From an uncultured Flavobacteriaceae bacterium (lineage in GTDB: Bacteria > Bacteroidota > Bacteroidia > Flavobacteriales > Flavobacteriaceae), in assembly GCA_947502495.1 (NCBI GenBank), contig CANNAC010000002.1, positions 248,001 through 312,000 of the forward strand: a stretch of 64,000 nt of DNA. Reading direction: 5' to 3'. Shown here in pieces: positions 49,237 through 59,366 of the stretch; the stretch's first letter is position 1, and the number at the start of each line of letters is the position of its first letter. The notes under the pieces were generated by a model, which was not told where the DNA came from, searched no databases, and worked only from the letters and a program-made list of their open reading frames with translations. Position numbers and translations under genes: made by a program.

Positions 49237-50196
49237 CTAAATATCCTTTAAAAGTTTTGAAACTTCGTCTAACTTCGGCGTCAAGATAACTTCAATCCTT
49301 CTGTTTTTTGCTTTTCCTTCCGCAGTATCATTACCTGCAATTGGCGCAAATTCTCCACGTCCTGCCGCTGTTAAATTTTCTGGACTAATCGCGTTGTTTT
49401 CTCTTAATATATTTACAATAGCTGTAGCTCTTTTAGTCGATAAATCCCAATTTCCTGAAATTTGCCCTGTTCCTGTATATGGTACATTATCGGTATGACC
49501 TTCTATTAAAACCGCTATTTCTGGGTTATCTCCTAAAACAGTTCCTAATTGTTGTACCGCTTTTTTTCCTTGCGTACCAACGGCCCAACTACCAGATTCG
49601 AAAAGCAGTTTGTTTTCCATAGACACATATACTTTTCCGTCACGTTGCTCAACCGTTAAACCTTTTCCTTCAAAATCGGTTAAGGCTTTAGAAATTGCAT
49701 TTTTTAACTGGGTCATCGCCGCATCTTTAGATGCTATCACATTTTCTAACTCCGCAACTCTATTAGAACGTTGTTCTAATTCGCTTTTTAATTTTTCAAG
49801 TCTTATATTCTCTGCTTCCAAAGCTTGTTCTTTTGCTTCTAATTGCGCTAATAACTCTCTGTTTTTCTGAGAATTTTCAGCTAGGGAAGCCGAACTGTTT
49901 TTTTCTAAAGCATCATAAGAAGCTTTTAAATTATCTAGATTTGTTTTAGACGCATTGTAATCTGCTTGCAATTTATCGCGATTTTCAATAGCTGCATCAT
50001 AATCACTTTTTAGTTTTGCGTAGTCGTTTTCGGTTTTATTATTGGCGTTCAATAAAGATTCGTTGGTATCAGAAAGTTTTCTGTTTTCCTTTTTTAAGTG
50101 TGCATATTTACTTTCTAAATCTTTATAGACTTTAGGAGAAACACAAGAAGTTATTAAAACAGTTGTTATTACAATGGTTAAGATTCTATTTTTCAT
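49237..50196 (-). CDS. OmpA family lipoprotein with coiled-coil stalk
   Basis: A 319-residue lipoprotein (lipid-attached Cys18 in TSCVSPK). Residues 25-165 are a long coiled coil rich in Glu, Lys, Leu and Asn with heptad spacing. The C-terminal OmpA/MotB domain (about 185-310) has LLFESGSWAVG, IEGHTDNVPY with the peptidoglycan-binding Asp, LSTKRATAIVNIL and GRGEFAPIAGNDTAEGKAKNRRIEVIL. It should anchor the outer membrane to peptidoglycan. It is followed by, and 21 bases apart from, the exonuclease III gene on the same strand. Confidence 0.92.
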   Translation of the reverse strand: MKNRILTIVITTVLITSCVSPKVYKDLESKYAHLKKENRKLSDTNESLLNANNKTENDYAKLKSDYDAAIENRDKLQADYNASKTNLDNLKASYDALEKNSSASLAENSQKNRELLAQLEAKEQALEAENIRLEKLKSELEQRSNRVAELENVIASKDAAMTQLKNAISKALTDFEGKGLTVEQRDGKVYVSMENKLLFESGSWAVGTQGKKAVQQLGTVLGDNPEIAVLIEGHTDNVPYTGTGQISGNWDLSTKRATAIVNILRENNAISPENLTAAGRGEFAPIAGNDTAEGKAKNRRIEVILTPKLDEVSKLLKDI

Positions 50197-50217
50197 TTTA
50201 TTTTAATTTGAGGTATT

Positions 50218-50979
50218 TTAATTTTCTATTTCTAACAAAACGGGGCAATGATCACTATGCACCGCTTCTTGAAGTATAACGCTTCTTTTTATTTTTTCTT
50301 TTATCGGATTAGAAACCATGGTGTAATCTAATCGCCAACCTTTATTATTCGCTCTAGAATTTGCGCGATAACTCCACCAGCTATATTCTTGTTTCTCTGG
50401 ATGTATAAAACGAAAAGCATCTGTAAATCCGCTGTCGATAAAACTACCAATCCATTCTCTTTCTATAGGAAGAAATCCAGAAACGCCTTTCATTTTAGGG
50501 TTATGAATATCTATTTCTTCATGACATATATTATAATCACCACAAATAATAAGATTAGGAATTTCCTTTTTCAGATTATTTATATACTCTTGAAACATGT
50601 CCATATACTCCAACTTATGACTCAACCTTGCATCGTTAGTTCCAGATGGCAAATACAAACTCATCACAGAAACACCATCAAAATCTAAGCGAAGATTTCT
50701 ACCTTCAAAATCCATAGATTCAATTCCTGTTCCAAAAGCCACATGATCTGGTTCGGTTTTACTTAAAATAGCAACTCCACTATACCCTTTCTTTTGCGCA
50801 GAAAACCAATAATTATACTTGTAACCAGCTTCAATAAAAACATCTAAATCTAGTTGCTCTTTCATTGCTTTTATTTCTTGCAAACAAATGACATCTGGAT
50901 TTGCTGCTTTCAGCCATCCTATAAAGTCTTTTTTTAGTGCTGCACGAATGCCGTTTACGTTGTATGAGATTATTTTCAA
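50218..50979 (-). CDS. xth: Exodeoxyribonuclease III
   Basis: A 253-residue AP endonuclease/3'-exonuclease of the ExoIII family, acting in base excision repair. The standard motifs are in order: MKIISYNVNGIRAA, ICLQEIKA with the metal-binding Glu near residue 36, the ICGDYNICH active-site Asp/Asn segment, WWSYR, WRLDYTMVS and the C-terminal SDHCPVLLEI with the catalytic Asp-His. Translation must start at the TTG at 50977-50979 because the conserved N-terminus begins there and no ATG precedes it in frame. Confidence 0.95.
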   Translation of the reverse strand: MKIISYNVNGIRAALKKDFIGWLKAANPDVICLQEIKAMKEQLDLDVFIEAGYKYNYWFSAQKKGYSGVAILSKTEPDHVAFGTGIESMDFEGRNLRLDFDGVSVMSLYLPSGTNDARLSHKLEYMDMFQEYINNLKKEIPNLIICGDYNICHEEIDIHNPKMKGVSGFLPIEREWIGSFIDSGFTDAFRFIHPEKQEYSWWSYRANSRANNKGWRLDYTMVSNPIKEKIKRSVILQEAVHSDHCPVLLEIEN

Positions 50980-51112
50980 GAGATTTTTATTTTAAAAAAG
51001 TTATGTTTCAGCTAAAATAAATAATGCTTTACATTTACACTATAATATTAATGTCCTTTTAACAAAAAACTATCAACAAAATATTTTAACTATTTTGCAG
51101 TTTTAGTATCGC

Positions 51113-54100
51113 ATGAAGTTTATATACTTTCTTTTTATCTTTTTTATTGGTTTTACTGCTTTCGCTCAAGATCAAGAATCCAACTACAAAACGAAAACCG
51201 TTGTGGTGCAAGATAGTATTGCCATAGATAGTGTGAGTATAAATTCAGCATACTTCACCATTAAAAGAAAAGACAATTCGGTAATTGACTCTACCTATTA
51301 TATAGTCGATTTTAAAAAAGCCTTACTTACTTTTAAAAAACCGATAGAAACAGACTCCATAATTATCGATTATTTGAAATACCCAGAATTCTTAACCAAA
51401 ACCTATAAGCAACTAGACGATAAGATCATTGTACAAAGCACAGAAAACCAACAGCAATTATACAAAATAAAGCAATCTAGCGAAACCAACACTTTTACTC
51501 CTTTTGATGGTTTAACCACTTCTGGAAGTATTTCTCGAGGTGTTATTATTGGAAATAATCAAAACTCGGTTTTAAACAGTGAATTAGATTTACAAATCAC
51601 AGGAAAACTGAATGATAAGGTTTCTCTTAGAGCCTCGATTCAAGATGCAAACATACCTTTACAAGAAAGTGGTTACTCCCAAAGATTAGATGAGTTTGAC
51701 CAAGTATTTGTAGAACTTTTTAGTGATAATTGGAAAATTCGTGCTGGTGACGTCGACCTTCAAAACACGAAATCTGCTTTTGCTAATTTTTCTAAACGCG
51801 TACAAGGTCTTTCACTTGGCGCAACTATAAATCATTCCGATTCTAAAACCAATATTTTTGCTGCAGGAGCCATTGTTAGAGGCCAATTTACTTCTAGCCA
51901 ATTTACCGCGCAAGAAGGAAACCAAGGTCCGTATAAACTTCGCGGTCCTAGTGGCGAATTATTTGTACTTGTAGTTTCTGGTAGTGAAATTGTTTACGTT
52001 AACGGAGTTGCTCTAGAACGAGGAGAAAACAACGATTATATTATAAATTATAATGCTGGTGAAATCATTTTCAACGCTACTTTTCCTATCACTAGTGAAA
52101 TGCGAATTACTGTAGATTATCAATATAGCGAACGCAACTATTCTAGATTAGTAGTTTACGGCGGAAGTAATTACGAAAGCGAAAAACTAAAACTCGGATT
52201 CTCCGTTTATAGCGAGAATGATGCAAAAAACAATCCGTTGCAACAAAACCTTTCTAGTGAGCAAGTAGAAATTTTAGCAAATGCTGGAGACGACGAAACA
52301 TTAATGACTGCTCCATCGGCATCTCCAGAAGCGTATAACGAAAACAGAATATTATATAAAAAGGAAATCGTAAGTGGCGTGGAAACCTTTGTGTTTTCTA
52401 ACAATGAAGCAGATGAATTATTTAGTGTTAACTTTTCTTTGGTTGGTGACAATCAAGGAGATTACATAGTGAGTAGCATTAATGCCATCAGTACTATTTA
52501 TGAATATATTGGAATAGGCCAAGGAAACTACCAACCAATCACAAGACTCGTTGCGCCAAACAAATTGCAATTAGCCGTTTTAAACGGAAACTATGCACCA
52601 ACCGAGAAAACAAATATTGGCTTTGAAGTTGCTGGAAGTAAAAATGATTTAAACTTATTTTCTAATATAGACGATGGCAATAACGACGGATTTGCAGCAA
52701 AAATAAAGGTCGAACAAACAATTATTAAAAAGGATAGTCTTTGGAATGTAAATGCATTTGCGGATGCGAATTATATTCAAGAAGATTTTAGAACCATTGA
52801 GCGATTGTACAACGCAGAGTTTATTAGGGATTGGAATATTGAACAATCTACAAGCAATCAAAACGTTATTAACAATGGCAATCAAACTCTTTTTGCTTCT
52901 GGTGTGCAAGCGCTTCATCAAGAAAAAGGACTAGCAAAATACCAGTTTGAGTATTTAAATTATTCGGAAAACTTTAACGGAAGCAGACACATTCTTTTTG
53001 GGGATTTAAAACTCAATAAATGGCAAATCCTTTCCAACTCTAGTATATTAAATGCGGAATCTAATATAAATAATTCTACTTTTTTACGAAGCTATAACCG
53101 CATCACCTATAATTTAAAAAATGCTTGGGTGGGTACAAAACTGGCCGTAGAAAACAACGAACAAAAAAACAAGGTCACCGATTCTTTTACTGCTTTAAGC
53201 CAACGTTACAAATCGTATGAAGTCTTTACAGGAATTGGAGATAGCACCAAAATATTTGCAGAAATCGGATATAAGCACAGGATTAATGATAGCTTGGTAC
53301 ATGGAGATCTTCAAAAAGTAAACACCTCCAATACCTATTATGTAGATTCCAGAATTATTCAAAATAACAACACCAATTTATCGCTATATGTAAATTATAG
53401 AACCTTAAATAATACAGACGAATCGCTAGAAAAGGAAGAATCTTTAAATTCTAGAATGCAATTCAGTCAGAAATTATTTAAGCAAATGATACACTGGAAT
53501 ACGGTTTACGAAACCAACTCTGGAACCTTAGCGCAACAAGAATTCACATACGTAGAAGTAGAAGCAGGACAAGGCGCTTACACTTGGATCGATTACAATA
53601 ACAATGGCATTCAAGAATTAGAAGAATTCGAAATTGCCCAATTTACAGATCAAGGCACCTATATAAGAGTATTACTTCCGAATCAAGTATTTGTAAAAAC
53701 ACATCAAAACAGATTTAGTCAAACGATAACTTTAAATCCGTTGCAATGGTCTAGTAGTGAAAATGGTTTCCAAAAAGTAGCTTCTCATTTTTATAATCAG
53801 ACTTCCTATTTAATAGACCGAAAACAAAAACGAGAAGGAAGCACTTTTAACCTCAACCCTTTTAGTGACGATGAAGAAAAGCGCCTTGGTTTGCAGTCTA
53901 ACTTTAGAAATGTCTTCTTTTTTAATAGAGGAAAACAGCATTACACAACATCCTATACTTTTTTAACTAATAGCTCTAGAAACCTATTAACTATTGGTTC
54001 TTTGGAAGCAAAATCTAAAAGCCACCAATTGCTTTTCAATCATAAATTTGCAACCAATTGGCTTGCAAATTTACTAACGAGCTTAAATACCAACGAAAGT

Positions 54101-54535
54101 AAAAGTGAAAATTACACCAGTAAGAATTATACCATTGAAGAAACGCAGTTCAATCCAAAAATTTCGTATTTACTGAATGACAACACACGTTTTGACCTTT
54201 TCTACCAATACACAAATAAAGACAATACGATTGGTGATTTAGAAATTTTAAAACAACAAAAATACGGTGCTTCCTTCGCTTTCTCCAGCAAGCAGCAAAT
54301 GGCAATTTCTGGAGAATTCAACTATTTTGCCAATCAATTTACGGGGAATGCAAATTCTCCTGTAGCCTATCAAATGCTGGAAGGTTTACAACCAGGAAAA
54401 AACTTTACTTGGTCATTTTTAGCGCAAAAGAAACTAACCAAATACCTAGATCTAAACCTAAGTTACTTTGGTAGAAATACAGAAACTAGTAAAACCATTC
54501 ACACCGGAAACATTCAGTTAAAAGCTTATTTTTAG
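51113..54535 (+). CDS. Large outer-membrane beta-barrel protein of unknown function
   Basis: A 1140-residue exported protein (signal peptide residues 1-19, ending FAQ) that I do not recognise with certainty. Residues 40-115 are a beta-rich N-terminal domain. GSISRGVIIGNNQNSVLN near residue 138 opens a long stretch of alternating-hydrophobic strands with DANIPLQESGYSQRLDEFDQVF and KIRAGDVDL, a phrase pattern that I associate with SprA-related Bacteroidota proteins. An EF-hand-like loop DYNNNGIQELEE near residue 826 could bind calcium. The chain ends in a strand closing with Phe, as in outer-membrane barrels. The gene stands alone after xth on the other strand. A T9SS or surface-assembly role is possible but unproven. 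Confidence 0.75.
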   Translation: MKFIYFLFIFFIGFTAFAQDQESNYKTKTVVVQDSIAIDSVSINSAYFTIKRKDNSVIDSTYYIVDFKKALLTFKKPIETDSIIIDYLKYPEFLTKTYKQLDDKIIVQSTENQQQLYKIKQSSETNTFTPFDGLTTSGSISRGVIIGNNQNSVLNSELDLQITGKLNDKVSLRASIQDANIPLQESGYSQRLDEFDQVFVELFSDNWKIRAGDVDLQNTKSAFANFSKRVQGLSLGATINHSDSKTNIFAAGAIVRGQFTSSQFTAQEGNQGPYKLRGPSGELFVLVVSGSEIVYVNGVALERGENNDYIINYNAGEIIFNATFPITSEMRITVDYQYSERNYSRLVVYGGSNYESEKLKLGFSVYSENDAKNNPLQQNLSSEQVEILANAGDDETLMTAPSASPEAYNENRILYKKEIVSGVETFVFSNNEADELFSVNFSLVGDNQGDYIVSSINAISTIYEYIGIGQGNYQPITRLVAPNKLQLAVLNGNYAPTEKTNIGFEVAGSKNDLNLFSNIDDGNNDGFAAKIKVEQTIIKKDSLWNVNAFADANYIQEDFRTIERLYNAEFIRDWNIEQSTSNQNVINNGNQTLFASGVQALHQEKGLAKYQFEYLNYSENFNGSRHILFGDLKLNKWQILSNSSILNAESNINNSTFLRSYNRITYNLKNAWVGTKLAVENNEQKNKVTDSFTALSQRYKSYEVFTGIGDSTKIFAEIGYKHRINDSLVHGDLQKVNTSNTYYVDSRIIQNNNTNLSLYVNYRTLNNTDESLEKEESLNSRMQFSQKLFKQMIHWNTVYETNSGTLAQQEFTYVEVEAGQGAYTWIDYNNNGIQELEEFEIAQFTDQGTYIRVLLPNQVFVKTHQNRFSQTITLNPLQWSSSENGFQKVASHFYNQTSYLIDRKQKREGSTFNLNPFSDDEEKRLGLQSNFRNVFFFNRGKQHYTTSYTFLTNSSRNLLTIGSLEAKSKSHQLLFNHKFATNWLANLLTSLNTNESKSENYTSKNYTIEETQFNPKISYLLNDNTRFDLFYQYTNKDNTIGDLEILKQQKYGASFAFSSKQQMAISGEFNYFANQFTGNANSPVAYQMLEGLQPGKNFTWSFLAQKKLTKYLDLNLSYFGRNTETSKTIHTGNIQLKAYF

Positions 54536-54568
54536 CCTTTTGTAACCTTTGTTACCGTTTGATTCTAC

Positions 54569-54576
54569 TATTTTTG
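54569..54576 (+). promoter_or_regulatory. Promoter-like box of the metal-efflux operon
   Basis: TATTTTTG matches TAnnTTTG, 16 bases before the first start codon; TTTG lies 17 bases upstream (54548-54551). A GTAAC...GTTAC inverted repeat overlaps the upstream part and might be an operator. Confidence 0.5.
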
Positions 54577-54592
54577 TAATTTAGCAGGTACT

Positions 54593-54982
54593 ATGACTAA
54601 AGTATTAGCATTTACATATTCCTTTTTGATTCTCTTTCAGAGTTTCAACATAAACTTAGAAGATTTTTCTAAGTTTAATGTATTGCTAAACCATGCCGAA
54701 TTTCATAAAGAAATGTACGGCGATACGTTTTTTCAGTTTTTAGCGGAACATTACGGAGATGCTAAAGAAGCGCATGGTAACGACCACAAAGAACATGAAG
54801 ACTTACCGTTTAAGGACAGTCATCACATGTGTACACATATTAATACTTCTTTTATTAGCATCGCTAATCATTTCGAGTTTACTTATCCCGAATTTATCGA
54901 AATCCCTTTTAATTTTCACTACGACGAAACGGTAACAGATTCCGAAAAAACTTCTATTTTTCAGCCACCCAAGTACGCATAA
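54593..54982 (+). CDS. Histidine-rich exported small protein of the metal-efflux operon
   Basis: A 129-residue protein with a hydrophobic N-terminus (residues 1-19) that is a signal peptide or anchor. Residues 53-84 are rich in His, Asp, Glu and Cys (EHYGDAKEAHGNDHKEHED, DSHHMCTHIN), a likely metal-binding stretch. Similar proteins commonly precede CusA/CzcA genes in Bacteroidota but are not characterised. It lies 66 bases ahead of the RND pump gene. A periplasmic metal sensor or chaperone is a plausible role. Confidence 0.75.
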   Translation: MTKVLAFTYSFLILFQSFNINLEDFSKFNVLLNHAEFHKEMYGDTFFQFLAEHYGDAKEAHGNDHKEHEDLPFKDSHHMCTHINTSFISIANHFEFTYPEFIEIPFNFHYDETVTDSEKTSIFQPPKYA

Positions 54983-55048
54983 TTCATTTTAGATTTCCAT
55001 CCTGTTTTATAAAACAGGCATTTATCATTTCTTAAATCATCATGAATT

Positions 55049-58000
55049 ATGTTAGAAAACATCATAAAATTCAGCTTAAAAAACAAGCTGATTATACTTC
55101 TATTTACAGCCTTTATTGTAGGCTTTGGTATTTTTTCATTAACCAAAATACCCATTGGCGCAGTGCCAGACATTACCAATAACCAAGTACAGGTTATTAC
55201 TACTTCTCGCAATTTATCTACACAAGATGTAGAGCAATTTATCACCTATCCTGTAGAGCTAGAAATGGCTAATTTACCGGGAGTTGAAGAAATTCGTTCG
55301 GTTTCCAAATTCGGATTATCTGTGGTAACCATTGTATTTAGTGACGATTTAGGCACTTTTTTACCAAGACAGCTTATCGCTGAAAAAATCAAATCAGCCT
55401 CTGAGCAAATACCTAAAGGGTTTGGATCTCCAGAAATGGGCCCAATTACTACCGGTTTAGGAGAAATTTATCAATACATTTTAGACGTAAAACCGGGTTA
55501 TGAAGATACATATACCACCACCGATTTGCGTACCATTCAAGATTGGGTTGTAAAGCGTCAATTATCTGGAATTCCTGGAGTAGTTGAAGTGAATACTTGG
55601 GGCGGATTTTTAAAACAATACGAAGTCGCAATCAACCCAAACAAGCTAAACGCAATGCATATTACTATCGCAGAAATTTATGAAGCGTTAGAAAAAAACA
55701 ATAGTGTTTCTGGTGGTGGCTATATTGAAAAAAATAACAAAGCCTTTTTTATTCGTGGAGAAGGACTGGTAGCTTCACTAGAAGATATTAAAAACATTGT
55801 TGTTAAAAATGATGGTGCGCCTATTTACATTAAAGATGTTGCTACTGTTGGCTTTGGAAGCGCAACGCGTTTTGGAGCCATTACCGGAAATGGAGAAGGC
55901 GAAAAAGTATTAGGACAAATCATGATGCTTAAAGATGGTAACTCTAAAGAAGTTATTGACACCGTTAAAGAACGCGTAGCATCCATACAAAGTACATTAC
56001 CAGAAGGTGTTTATATTAATGGCTTTTTAGAGCGAAGTGAACTGATTGCCAAAACCACATTTACCGTTGCCGAAAACTTAATTTTAGGATCGCTAATTGT
56101 GATTTTTGTGGTGGTTCTATTACTTGGTAATTGGCGTTCTGGTTTAGTCGTTGCCTCGGTGATTCCTTTGAGTTTATTATTTGCTATTATTTTGATGCGT
56201 CAATTTGGTGTAGATGCCAACTTGATGAGTTTAGGTGCCATCGATTTTGGAATTATCATTGACGGCGCAGTTATTATTGTGGAATTTATTGCGTTTCAAA
56301 TCATGTCTAAAGCTTCTCATCTTTCTGAAATTAGTAAAAACAAAAAACAAGCCGAAATTGACCAAATAACACTAAAAAGCGCCTCAAAAATGATGAATTC
56401 CGCTATTTTCGGACAATTAATCATCTTAATTGTATTTATCCCAATTCTATCTTTAAGTGGTATTGAAGGTAAAATGTTTAAGCCTATGGCAATGACTTTC
56501 AGCTTTGCTTTAATAGGCGCCATGATTTTATGCTTAACCTATGTTCCTGTAGTCTCATCCTTGTTTTTAAAACCTAGTAAGCAATCCGCTAAAAACATTT
56601 CAGTTAGACTAATGCACTTCTTAAATAAAGGCTACCAACCTATTATTCACTGGGCTTTATCTAACAAAAGAATAATCATTTTGCTTTCGGCTATCTTATT
56701 AGCTTCCAGTGTTTGGATTTTTAGTAAAATGGGAGGCGAATTTATTCCCACTTTAGATGAAGGCGATTTTGTTATTCAACCGGTTTTAAAAACAGGAACA
56801 TCGCTTGGAAAAACGATAGAAATCACGACTAGAATAGAACAAATTCTTTTAGATAATTTCCCGGAAGTTGACCAAGTGGTTAGTAGAATTGGAGCTGCAG
56901 AAGTACCAACAGACCCAATGTCTATGGAACAAAGTGATGTTATTATAAAACTGAAACCTAAAAAGGAATGGACTTCTAATTATAGCAAAGATGAACTCGC
57001 CGATAAATTTAAAGAAGCTTTGTCTGTAATTCCAGGAATGGAAGTGGAGTTTACACAACCTATAGAGATGCGATTTAACGAGCTAGTAACTGGTGTTCGT
57101 GCCGATGTTGCTATTAAATTATTTGGAGAAGACTTAACGGTTTTAGCTACTAAAGCTAACGAAATTAAAGAGCTTATTGAAAATGTAGAAGGCGCTGTAG
57201 ATCTTTCGGTGGAAAAGGTGGAAGGTTTACCACAAATGAGTGTAAAATTCAACCGAAGTAAAATTGCGCGTTACGGACTTAATATTTCCGATTTAAACGA
57301 TGTGATTTCTATGGGATTTGCGGGTAAAACTGCAGGAAGTGTTTTTGAGGGAGAAAAACGTTTTGATTTAGTGCTTCGTCTTCAGGAAAACAACAGAAAA
57401 AACATTGAAAGTCTGGAAAACTTATATGTGGATACACCTAACGGAAATAAAATTCCGCTTAGCGAATTAGCAGAAATCAGCTATACAACCGGTCCTGCTC
57501 AAATATCTCGAGATGATACCAAGCGTCGTATTGTGGTTGGACTTAATGTTAGAAATAGAGATCTACAATCTGTTGTAAAGGATGTACAACAAATTATAGA
57601 CAGCAAACTCAAATTACCTGTTGGTTACAACATTACTTATGGTGGCCAATTTGAAAACTTACAAAGCGCAAAAGACCGCTTATTAGTTGCTGTTCCTGTA
57701 GCTTTAGTTTTAATATTTATATTACTTTATTTTGCCTTTAATTCCATAAAAGAAGCACTAATTGTGTATTCCGCGATTCCGTTATCTGCAGTAGGTGGTA
57801 TTCTCTTATTATGGATCAGAGATTTACCTTTTAGTATATCGGCAGGAGTTGGTTTTATTGCATTATTCGGAATTGCAGTACTAAACGGCATTGTATTAAT
57901 CGAGCATTTTAAAGAGCTTAAAGCCGAAGGTATTAAGAACATTGAAGAACGAATCAAAAAAGGAACTTCTGAGCGCTTACGACCTGTTTTATTAACTGCA

Positions 58001-59362
58001 GCAGCTGCAGCTTTAGGCTTTTTACCCATGGCTATTTCTACCAATGCTGGAGCAGAAGTACAACGACCTTTAGCAACAGTTGTTATTGGTGGCTTGGTAA
58101 CAGCAACCTTGTTGACCTTAGTGGTCTTACCTGTTTTATATGCTTGGTTTGAAGAAAAAAAGGAACTTAAAATAAATAAAAAAGTAATAGCTTCTGTAAT
58201 TGTTTTGCTGTTTACTTTTAGTATTCAGGCGCAAAACAAACCATTAAATGTTGCACAGACTTTAGAATTAGCAATAGAAAATAACGCTAATTTAAAAGCC
58301 GAAAACTTAAAAATAGACCAATCAAACGCTTTCGTAAATTCGGCTTTTACGTTTAACAAAACCAATATTTATTATAATTATGACGAAAGTAATTTAGCCA
58401 TAAATAACGAACCTCTTAAAGTTTTTGGTGTCTCGCAAGACTTTAAATTTCCAACGGTTTATTTTGCTGAAAAGAAAGCAAACCAATCTAAAGTGAAGGT
58501 ACAAGAAGCCCATTTTAGTTTGCAATTACAGCAAATTAAAAAGCAAGTTTATGCTAATTATTACCAGTTAAGCTATGCTAAAAACAAAGCAGAAAACTAT
58601 AAATATTTAGATAGTTTATATCAAGATTTCGCAAAAAAAGCAGCACGTCGTTTTGAGTTAGGGGAAACAAACTACCTCGAAATGATTACTGCAAAATCGA
58701 AACAGAAACAATTAGAAACACGCTATAAGCAATCCCTTCAAGAGGTTGTTTTATATAGGGAGCAACTTAAAAAAGTAGTTCAAGTAGATTCTATTTCTAT
58801 TCCAGATGGTTTGCTTGAAAAATTAGAAGTCGAACAATTATCCGTTAATCAAAATGCTGGATTATCGGTTTTTGATGCGTCTATTAATTATCAAAAAGCG
58901 CAAACAAACCTAGAAAAGCAAAGCGTGCTTCCAGATTTAAATGCCGAATATTTTCAAGGCTCTAATAGTGGTTTAAACGATAATATTAAAGGCTATCAAC
59001 TAGGACTTAAAATTCCTATTCTGTTTGGCGGTCATCGTTCTAAAATTAAAGCAGCCAAAATTGCGCAAGATGTTATTGAAGCACAAAAACAAGATTATAA
59101 AACACAATTAAATGCCGAGCATCAATCCTTATTAGCAAAGCTTCAGCAGTATGAAGAAGCAATAACTTATTATGAAACGCAAGGACAATCGCTTTCCGAA
59201 GAAATAATAAAAACGGCTAACAGAACCTTTAAAGAAGGGGAAATTGATTTCTTTCAATACATTCAGAGTTTAGAGACTGCAAAAGATATTCAGCTTAACT
59301 ATTTAGAGCAATTAAATCAATACAACCAAACCGTAATTACCATCAACAACTTAACATTATAA
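55049..59362 (+). CDS. CusA/CzcA heavy-metal RND pump fused to a TolC-type outer-membrane channel
   Basis: A 1437-residue fusion. Residues 1-1040 form a complete heavy-metal-efflux RND permease: GIFSLTKIPIGAVPDITNNQVQV near the N-terminus, the proton-relay segment GAIDFGIIIDGAVIIVEF in TM4, and GALIFG-like TM11-12 regions. Residues about 1042-1062 (KKVIASVIVLLFTFSIQAQ) look like a flavobacterial signal peptide. Residues about 1063-1437 are an outer-membrane factor of the TolC/CzcC type (NVAQTLELAIENNANLKAENLKIDQSNA; RRFELGETNYLEMITAKSKQ). It would export divalent or monovalent heavy metal ions across both membranes with the adaptor encoded 4 bases downstream. The Cus versus Czc specificity is unclear. 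Confidence 0.93.
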   Translation: MLENIIKFSLKNKLIILLFTAFIVGFGIFSLTKIPIGAVPDITNNQVQVITTSRNLSTQDVEQFITYPVELEMANLPGVEEIRSVSKFGLSVVTIVFSDDLGTFLPRQLIAEKIKSASEQIPKGFGSPEMGPITTGLGEIYQYILDVKPGYEDTYTTTDLRTIQDWVVKRQLSGIPGVVEVNTWGGFLKQYEVAINPNKLNAMHITIAEIYEALEKNNSVSGGGYIEKNNKAFFIRGEGLVASLEDIKNIVVKNDGAPIYIKDVATVGFGSATRFGAITGNGEGEKVLGQIMMLKDGNSKEVIDTVKERVASIQSTLPEGVYINGFLERSELIAKTTFTVAENLILGSLIVIFVVVLLLGNWRSGLVVASVIPLSLLFAIILMRQFGVDANLMSLGAIDFGIIIDGAVIIVEFIAFQIMSKASHLSEISKNKKQAEIDQITLKSASKMMNSAIFGQLIILIVFIPILSLSGIEGKMFKPMAMTFSFALIGAMILCLTYVPVVSSLFLKPSKQSAKNISVRLMHFLNKGYQPIIHWALSNKRIIILLSAILLASSVWIFSKMGGEFIPTLDEGDFVIQPVLKTGTSLGKTIEITTRIEQILLDNFPEVDQVVSRIGAAEVPTDPMSMEQSDVIIKLKPKKEWTSNYSKDELADKFKEALSVIPGMEVEFTQPIEMRFNELVTGVRADVAIKLFGEDLTVLATKANEIKELIENVEGAVDLSVEKVEGLPQMSVKFNRSKIARYGLNISDLNDVISMGFAGKTAGSVFEGEKRFDLVLRLQENNRKNIESLENLYVDTPNGNKIPLSELAEISYTTGPAQISRDDTKRRIVVGLNVRNRDLQSVVKDVQQIIDSKLKLPVGYNITYGGQFENLQSAKDRLLVAVPVALVLIFILLYFAFNSIKEALIVYSAIPLSAVGGILLLWIRDLPFSISAGVGFIALFGIAVLNGIVLIEHFKELKAEGIKNIEERIKKGTSERLRPVLLTAAAAALGFLPMAISTNAGAEVQRPLATVVIGGLVTATLLTLVVLPVLYAWFEEKKELKINKKVIASVIVLLFTFSIQAQNKPLNVAQTLELAIENNANLKAENLKIDQSNAFVNSAFTFNKTNIYYNYDESNLAINNEPLKVFGVSQDFKFPTVYFAEKKANQSKVKVQEAHFSLQLQQIKKQVYANYYQLSYAKNKAENYKYLDSLYQDFAKKAARRFELGETNYLEMITAKSKQKQLETRYKQSLQEVVLYREQLKKVVQVDSISIPDGLLEKLEVEQLSVNQNAGLSVFDASINYQKAQTNLEKQSVLPDLNAEYFQGSNSGLNDNIKGYQLGLKIPILFGGHRSKIKAAKIAQDVIEAQKQDYKTQLNAEHQSLLAKLQQYEEAITYYETQGQSLSEEIIKTANRTFKEGEIDFFQYIQSLETAKDIQLNYLEQLNQYNQTVITINNLTL

Positions 59363-59366
59363 AAAG

